From Streptomyces canus (GTDB lineage: Bacteria > Actinomycetota > Actinomycetes > Streptomycetales > Streptomycetaceae), in NCBI RefSeq assembly GCF_030815415.1, contig NZ_JAUSWW010000001.1:9982001-10046000 (forward strand): a stretch of 64,000 nt of DNA, written 5' to 3'. This document shows positions 59,311 through 64,000 of the stretch, piece by piece. The notes beneath the pieces were generated by a model that saw nothing but the letters and a program-made list of their open reading frames with translations, was not told where the DNA came from and did not search any database. Within the stretch, counting starts at the first letter, position 1, and each line of letters opens with the position of its first letter. Position numbers and translations under genes: made by a program.

Positions 59311-59927
59311 GTGACCTGGTCGACAGGACTGCTCGCATTCGCTGCCGGGCTCTTGATATCGGTGGCCACCGCTCCAGCGGGCGTCTCCGGCGCGGTGTTT
59401 CTACTGCCCGTGCAGGTGAGTTCCTGGGGGTACCGAGCCCGGCGGTGACACCGACGAACCTGCTGTTCAACGTCGTGGCCGGCCCCGGCGCCCTATTGCG
59501 CTACCGCAAGGCCGGGCGCCTGGGCGGGCCACTGATCCGTCTGCTGATCATGGGCACTGTGCCCGGCGTGGTCGTCGGAACGGTGATCCGCGTCTTCGCC
59601 GTTCCGGGTCCGCGCGTCTTCCGTCTCCTTATCGCCGTGCTTCTGCTGCCACTGGGGCAGTGGTTGTGGCTGCGCACCCTTCGCCCGGCGTCAGGCCGTC
59701 TCACCACACGGCCCTCGCCCCGCGCCACGACCGTGCTGGCGATGGCTGTCGGGGTGGCCGGGGGGATCTACGGGATCGGGGGCGGCTCCCTGCTCGGCCC
59801 GATCCTGGTCGGCCGCGGAGTGCCGGTCGCCACCGTCGCATCCGCCGCGCTGGCCTCCACCTTCGTCACCTCCGTGGTTGGCGCCGCCACCTACGCCTTG
59901 CTCTCCCTACTGACCTCGGCTGGTTAG
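59311..59927 (+). pseudogene. Sulfite exporter TauE/SafE-type permease, frameshifted and IS-truncated
   Basis: GTG 59311 (after GAGGGGG) starts MTWSTGLLAFAAGLLISVAT, PAGVSGAVFLLPVQVS. A one-base loss near 59420 shifts to FLGVPSPAVTPTNLLFNVVA. It then continues GALLRYRKAGRLGGPLIRLL, MAVGVAGGIYGIGGGSLLGP, LALASTFVTSVV. The protein ends at the junction with the IS630 element, which supplies the stop codon. Both a frameshift and a missing C-terminus. Confidence 0.85.
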
Positions 59928-60977
59928 GGTGACGTTGGCGCGTCGAGGTCCAGGCCGGTTCCGGCTATGAATCCGTTGAGGGTGTCGGGCCGGTACTGAA
60001 GGCGCTTGAGGCGGTTGCGAACGAGGACTTCGAGTCGGTCGAGTGCGACGACGGCGAGGTTGGCCAGGCTGCGTTTGACGTGGGCCCACACGCCCTCGAC
60101 AGGGTTCAGGTCCGGCGAGTAGGCAGGTAGCAGGAACACCGTCAGCCACTCGCGCTCGGTGATCAACTGCCGCATCCTGTGGGAAACGTGGGTGTTCAGC
60201 CGGTCCCACACCAGCACGATCGGGGCCTTGAGCAGCTGGTGGGCGCCGTCGATCAGGGCGATGAAGTCGCGTTCGCCCAGGCTGCGTCGCTTGCCTTTGC
60301 CGGCGGGGTGGGTGCGCAGGCGGTGGCAGAGTCGGGGGCGGGAGCCGGGCCGCATGGCGATCAGTCCGGCGACTGACAAGCGTCCCGAGCGCCGCCCACT
60401 GACCGTCACGACCGGTGTGTGGCCGCGTCGGCCCCACGTGCGTCCTTTGGGCGGCCGTCGGGTGAAGCCTGCCTCGTCCTCGAAGCAGATGTAGCCTCCG
60501 CATGCCGCCCTGGCTCTCTTACCTCGGCCCAGGTCGCCTCCTTCCACACCTGCGCGGCCTGCTCGTCGCGTTCGGCCACCCGCCGCGCGGGCACCTGCGG
60601 GCTGAAGCCGAGCCGGTGCATCAACCTGGTGGCCCCCCAGACGCTGTAGGAGACATGGAACTTCCTGCCGATCAGAGTGGCCACCCGCGCTCCGGTCCAC
60701 ACCTGGTCCTCCACCCAGCCGTGCGCGGCCGGTCCCTGCTCGAGATACGCGGCGAGCACCACACCTGGTGCCACTGATGGGCGGATTTCCGGCTCACTCG
60801 CAGCCGCCGCGCGACCTCCGGCGGCTTGATCCTCTGCTCGAACAGCTCGGCCGCCTGCATCCGTACGGTCTCCCGGCGCTGACGCCCCGCAGCGGTCAGT
60901 CCGCCCCCATCCGCATACCTCACACACCACTGGATACGGCCAACAACCCGCCCTCACCAGGAACTTCGCGAAAGATC
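59924..60977 (-). mobile_element. IS630-family element with frameshifted transposase
   Basis: The minus strand encodes an IS630 transposase in three frames: an N-terminal helix-turn-helix (LFEQRIKPPEVARRLRVSRK, to about 60672), a middle part (VATLIGRKFHVSYSVWGATR), then the DDE domain (YICFEDEAGFTRRPPKGRTW, LVWDRLNTHVSHRMRQLI, AYSPDLNPVEGVWAHVKRSL). The D, D and E are present, but two frameshifts break the protein. Ends: AGGGTGACGTT near 59926 and AAGATCACCCT near 60977 form a short terminal inverted repeat. It interrupts the TauE gene on the left. Confidence 0.8.
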
Positions 60978-62071
60978 ACCCTGACGAGCCGAAGTCAGTA
61001 ACGCATAGACCGATCCCGGAGCGGTTCAGAGTTCCCTCATGCAGACCTTGAGGGCGTCCCTGGTCAGGCCTCGGTCGGTGACCTGCCAGCGGTAGGGCTC
61101 GTACCGCTCGCGGCCTTCCCGCGTGGCGGCCGGACGCCGGCGCCGCACTGACCGCTTCTCCTGCTCTTTGGGCGGCAGCGCCCCATGTGTGTGGCGCATG
61201 GGGCGGTCGTGCCGCAGCGATCAAGAACAGTCACGGGCAGACGCGCTCCACGAATCCAACCGAGTAAAGAAACGCCAAACGCTTCATGATGCCGCAATGG
61301 GCGATCTTTGCTTTTCGTTTGCTAACTTATAGCCAATTCGTGCGACATTATTCTGCTTACCTTTGGGTCGTCTGGCGTCATCGCCACCTTCGGCGGTAAA
61401 CCCTCCAGGTCGCAAAAGGCCAGGCAATGCATCGGCCGCGGGCCCGAAAATGTATAATGATTTGCATTACAGGACGGCGCGGCCCCAGTCTCTCGCGCTT
61501 ACCCAGCTGAGGAGCTTTTCCGATGCTGTTGAACAGTGCCGGGGTCCCCGAGCTGACGAGATCTTCCCGGCGGCGAAGATTGGACGCCGCCGGCTAAGGG
61601 CTGCCCCGCAATCCCTAGCGGGCTCCTGACGCCGGGTATGACTACTCGCTGCGTTGTCAGGATTGCCCACGTACGAACCAGTGCGAGGACGACCTACCCC
61701 ACTGCCTCGCGATTGACCGCAGCTGACGACGCTCGCTGATCCACTGCGGATCAAGAGCAGCTCCTTAATTCGAGCGTCCCGATTCGAGTATTCGAGGAAG
61801 GGGCCTCTTTCCCTCCCCGTGCATGGCCGGTTGAGTTGCTTGCGGGGACGGGAGTCGGTGAGACGCGAGGCGCTGCCAATCGTGAGACCTTTATCGGTTT
61901 GCGGGGAGCGGCCTGGGGAATTCGTCGCTGTGGTTCCTAGCAGCATTCCTAGCAGCAACCGGCCGGTGGGCCAGCCGCAGGCTGCTACCCCCGCCGACAT
62001 GTCGGCACACCGCTGGGGCGGTCCGTTCGGGCCGACGCAGAATTCCATGCACGCACAAATTGGAGCGCTCT
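60978..62071. other. 1.1-kb region without a supported gene, including a less GC-rich island
   Basis: At 61026-61110 the minus strand reads RERYEPYRWQVTDRGLTRDA and LKVCMREL, the tail of some lost gene. From 61300 to 61470 the sequence is clearly more A/T-rich, with TATAAT at 61453-61458 as a possible -10 box of a distant promoter for the malic enzyme operon. Between 61470 and 62071 I see no coding potential; this would be an unusually long leader. Confidence 0.4.
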
Positions 62072-63745
62072 GTGACTAAGAGGAACGTGCGGACCCCTGC
62101 TACTCCAGGCGCCCTGGTGGATCCACTCCGCAACCGGGGTGTGGCGTTCACGCAGGCAGAGCGGGATGAGCTGGGCTTGACCGGGCGGTTGCCGCCTGGG
62201 GTGTTGGCACTGGAGCAGCAGGCGAAGCGCGCTTACCAGCAGTTGCAGGCGCAGAATACCGATCTGGCCAAGAACGTGTACTTGGAACAGCTGCACGACC
62301 GTAACGAGACCTTGTACTACAAGTTGCTTACTGATCACCTCGTGGAGCTGTTGCCGATCGTCTACGACCCCACGGTCGGCGAGGCGATCGAGAAGTACTC
62401 CTACGAGTACCGCCGCCCGCGAGGCGTCTTCCTGTCCATCGACCAGGCGGATGACATCGAAAAGGCCTTCGCCACGCTCCAGCTCGGACCTCAGGACGTG
62501 GACCTGATCGTGTGCACCGACGCCGAGGAGATCCTGGGGATCGGGGACTGGGGCGTAGGCGGGATCCAGATTTCGGTGGGCAAACTCGCTGTCTACACTG
62601 CGGCAGCCGGCATTGACCCGCGGCGTGTCATCCCTGTGTCACTGGACGTCGGCACGGATCGTGAGTCACTGCTGAACGACCCGCTTTATCTGGGCAACCG
62701 GCACCCCAGGGTCCGCGGCGCCGACTATGACGCGTTCATCGAGAAGTACCTGGAAACCGTGTCGTCGATGTTCCCAGGCGCGTTGCTGCACTTTGAGGAC
62801 TTCGGCCCCAGTAACGCCCGGCGGATTCTCGACACCTACGGCGGCACCTACCGGATCTTCAACGACGACATGCAGGGGACCGGCGCCATCACCTTGGCTG
62901 CCGCGTTGTCGGCCATCAAGGTCAGCGGCGTACCGATGCGGGACCAGAAGCTGGTCGTCTTCGGTGCCGGCACCGCGGGGGTGGGCATCGCCGACCAGTT
63001 GCGCGAGGCGATGATCCGCGACGGCGCGGATGCTGGGCAGGCCACCGCACAGGTGTGGCTGATCGACAAGCATGGACTGCTCACCCAGGACATGACCGAC
63101 CTGCGGGACTACCAGCAGCCTTACGCGCGCGATCCCGCCGACGTCGCGGACTGGGCCAAAGACGACGGCGCCATCTCGCTACTGGAAACCGTCCGGCGGG
63201 CCGAGCCGACCATCCTGCTGGGGACATCCACGGCGCACGGGGCGTTCACCCGGGAGGTCGTCGAGGCCATGGCCGCCGCCACCGAGCGGCCGATCATCTT
63301 CCCGATCTCCAACCCCACCTCCCGCATCGAGGCCATGCCCGCCGACGTCATCGCCTGGTCCGGGGGGAAGGCGCTGGTGACTTCCGGTGTCCCCGTCCCG
63401 CCCGTGGAGTACGACGGCGTGACCTACGAGATCGGGCAGGCCAACAACGCGCTGCTGTACCCGGGGCTGGGCCTGGGCACCATCGTCTCCGGGGCGTCCC
63501 AGGTGACCGCGGGCATGCTGCTCGCCGCCGCACAGGCGGTCGCCGACCAGGTCCACCCGACCGAACCGGGCGCCAGCCTGCTGCCGCCCGTGGAAAACCT
63601 CCGGAAGTCCTCGGTGATCACCGCGACGGCCGTGGTCGAGGCTGCGGTCGACGAGGGCGTGGCCACCGTCAAGCCGACCGACCCCGGCCAGGCCGTCCGG
63701 GAGGCCATGTGGGAACCGGTCTACGGGGACGGAGCGACGTCATGA
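62072..63745 (+). CDS. maeA: NAD-dependent malic enzyme
   Basis: This 557-residue enzyme oxidatively decarboxylates malate to pyruvate. Motifs: PIVYDPTVGEAIEKYSYEYR, ILGIGDWGVGGIQISVGKLA, VSLDVGTDRESLLNDPLYLG, FEDFGPSNARRILDTYGG, FNDDMQGTGAITLAAALSA and the NAD-binding VVFGAGTAGVGIAD. This is the long MaeA-type family. The GTG at 62072 has GGAG 6 nt upstream; a TTG at 62060 opens the same frame. Its stop overlaps the fumarase start (ATGA), giving a coupled malic enzyme-fumarase operon acting on neighbouring TCA intermediates. Confidence 0.93.
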   Translation: MTKRNVRTPATPGALVDPLRNRGVAFTQAERDELGLTGRLPPGVLALEQQAKRAYQQLQAQNTDLAKNVYLEQLHDRNETLYYKLLTDHLVELLPIVYDPTVGEAIEKYSYEYRRPRGVFLSIDQADDIEKAFATLQLGPQDVDLIVCTDAEEILGIGDWGVGGIQISVGKLAVYTAAAGIDPRRVIPVSLDVGTDRESLLNDPLYLGNRHPRVRGADYDAFIEKYLETVSSMFPGALLHFEDFGPSNARRILDTYGGTYRIFNDDMQGTGAITLAAALSAIKVSGVPMRDQKLVVFGAGTAGVGIADQLREAMIRDGADAGQATAQVWLIDKHGLLTQDMTDLRDYQQPYARDPADVADWAKDDGAISLLETVRRAEPTILLGTSTAHGAFTREVVEAMAAATERPIIFPISNPTSRIEAMPADVIAWSGGKALVTSGVPVPPVEYDGVTYEIGQANNALLYPGLGLGTIVSGASQVTAGMLLAAAQAVADQVHPTEPGASLLPPVENLRKSSVITATAVVEAAVDEGVATVKPTDPGQAVREAMWEPVYGDGATS

Positions 63746-64000
63746 CCGCGCAGGACAACGGCGGCGACCAGGCCGGAGAGGACCAGGCCCCGAAGATCCT
63801 CGACATCCCGGTCGGACTGGACGCGACCGGCACCCGGCGGGAGACCGACTCCATGGGCCCCGTCGACGTTCCCGCCGACCGCTATTGGGGGGCGCAGACC
63901 CAGCGTTCCCTGATTCACTTCTCCATCGGGGATGACCGGATGCCCAAGGCCGTCTACCGTGCCTACGGCTACGTAAAGCAGGCTGCCGCGATCGTCAACG
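63742..64000 (+). CDS. fumC: Class II fumarate hydratase (N-terminal part)
   Basis: Only about 86 residues are inside the window. After a charged N-terminal extension (MTAQDNGGDQAGEDQAPKIL), the start of the class II fumarase family follows: RRETDSMGPVDVPADRYWGA, QTQRSLIHFSIGDDRMPKAV. The enzyme interconverts fumarate and malate, the malic enzyme's substrate. ATG at 63742 overlaps the upstream stop by 4 nt. The N-terminal extension of about 30 residues is longer than usual. Confidence 0.88.
   Translation, partial: MTAQDNGGDQAGEDQAPKILDIPVGLDATGTRRETDSMGPVDVPADRYWGAQTQRSLIHFSIGDDRMPKAVYRAYGYVKQAAAIVN

Noticed and set aside
61819..62079. Short frames in the leader of the malic enzyme
   Set aside because: They are isolated, without starts in good context, and show no family resemblance.
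1..64000. CRISPR arrays
   Set aside because: No series of regularly spaced direct repeats was seen anywhere; the repeats found are IS ends, hairpins and short operator-like elements.
1..64000. tRNA or rRNA genes
   Set aside because: No cloverleaf with conserved TTCGA-type T-arm and CCA end, and no rRNA-like sequence, was recognised by eye; an automated scan would be decisive.

Overview
The window is very GC-rich, with GTG/TTG starts, strong GGAGG ribosome sites and many families typical of streptomycetes (SigE-type sigma factors, SUKH, DUF6000, DUF6153, CHAT/TPR proteins, TnpB and IS110 elements). It looks like a Streptomyces chromosome segment, and so much decayed and transposed DNA suggests an accessory region. 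No rRNA, tRNA or CRISPR array was seen.

Layout. (1) 1-7.5 kb is a catabolic block: a PaaN aldehyde dehydrogenase, the three subunits E1alpha, E1beta and E2 of a branched-chain keto-acid dehydrogenase, a divergent Lrp/AsnC regulator, a second PaaN-like protein that lacks the expected catalytic cysteine, and a HisC/Pat-type aminotransferase. Together they suggest transamination of an (aromatic or branched) amino acid, oxidative decarboxylation to an acyl-CoA and downstream aldehyde oxidation. (2) 7.8-10.1 kb holds a lipoprotein and broken genes (MMPL transporter, IS5, XRE/TPR regulator). (3) 10.2-15.7 kb holds an M48 protease, a SUKH protein and a translationally coupled SigE-family sigma factor/membrane protein pair. 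(4) 16.0-17.5 kb is a TnpB element with an intact RuvC site and its right-end hairpin. (5) 17.5-21.6 kb is a group of poorly characterised proteins (LRV repeats, DUF6000, zinc-ribbon). (6) 21.7-25.8 kb is a helicase gene split by an IS110 remnant that carries a foreign gene, then a TetR/Dabb/epimerase set with a near-perfect palindromic operator and an IS701 scar. (7) 26.0-31.1 kb is a coupled ECF sigma factor, CU044_5270-type membrane protein and large secreted subtilisin.

(8) 31.4-38.9 kb mixes a DUF1963 protein, a complete IS110 element bounded by 12-bp repeats, an XRE/SRPBCC pair, and scars of an SDR, TnpB, integrase and ester cyclase around an intact quinone-reductase-like gene. (9) 38.9-44.7 kb is the most striking locus: a 1484-residue TPR-like/CHAT (caspase-like) protein divergent from a small Cys-containing protein and a multi-pass membrane protein, the architecture of a conflict or programmed-death system. 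(10) 44.7-47.9 kb holds IS5 and esterase scars, a SUKH-3 protein, two small coupled membrane proteins and a MaoC dehydratase. (11) 48.0-59.1 kb is metal/small-molecule related: DUF2182, NrtS, two DUF1326 proteins, an enolase-superfamily dehydratase, broken permease and nickel-transporter genes, then DUF305, DUF6153, CopA and CopZ behind a CsoR-type operator. (12) 59.3-61 kb is a TauE permease cut by an IS630 element. (13) 62.1-64 kb starts a malic enzyme-fumarase operon.

At least fifteen broken genes or transposase scars were found. The intact functional units are the keto-acid dehydrogenase cluster, the two sigma-factor operons, the TetR/Dabb unit, the CHAT module, the copper operon and the malic enzyme/fumarase operon. 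All functions are inferred from motifs read by eye; no database search was run.
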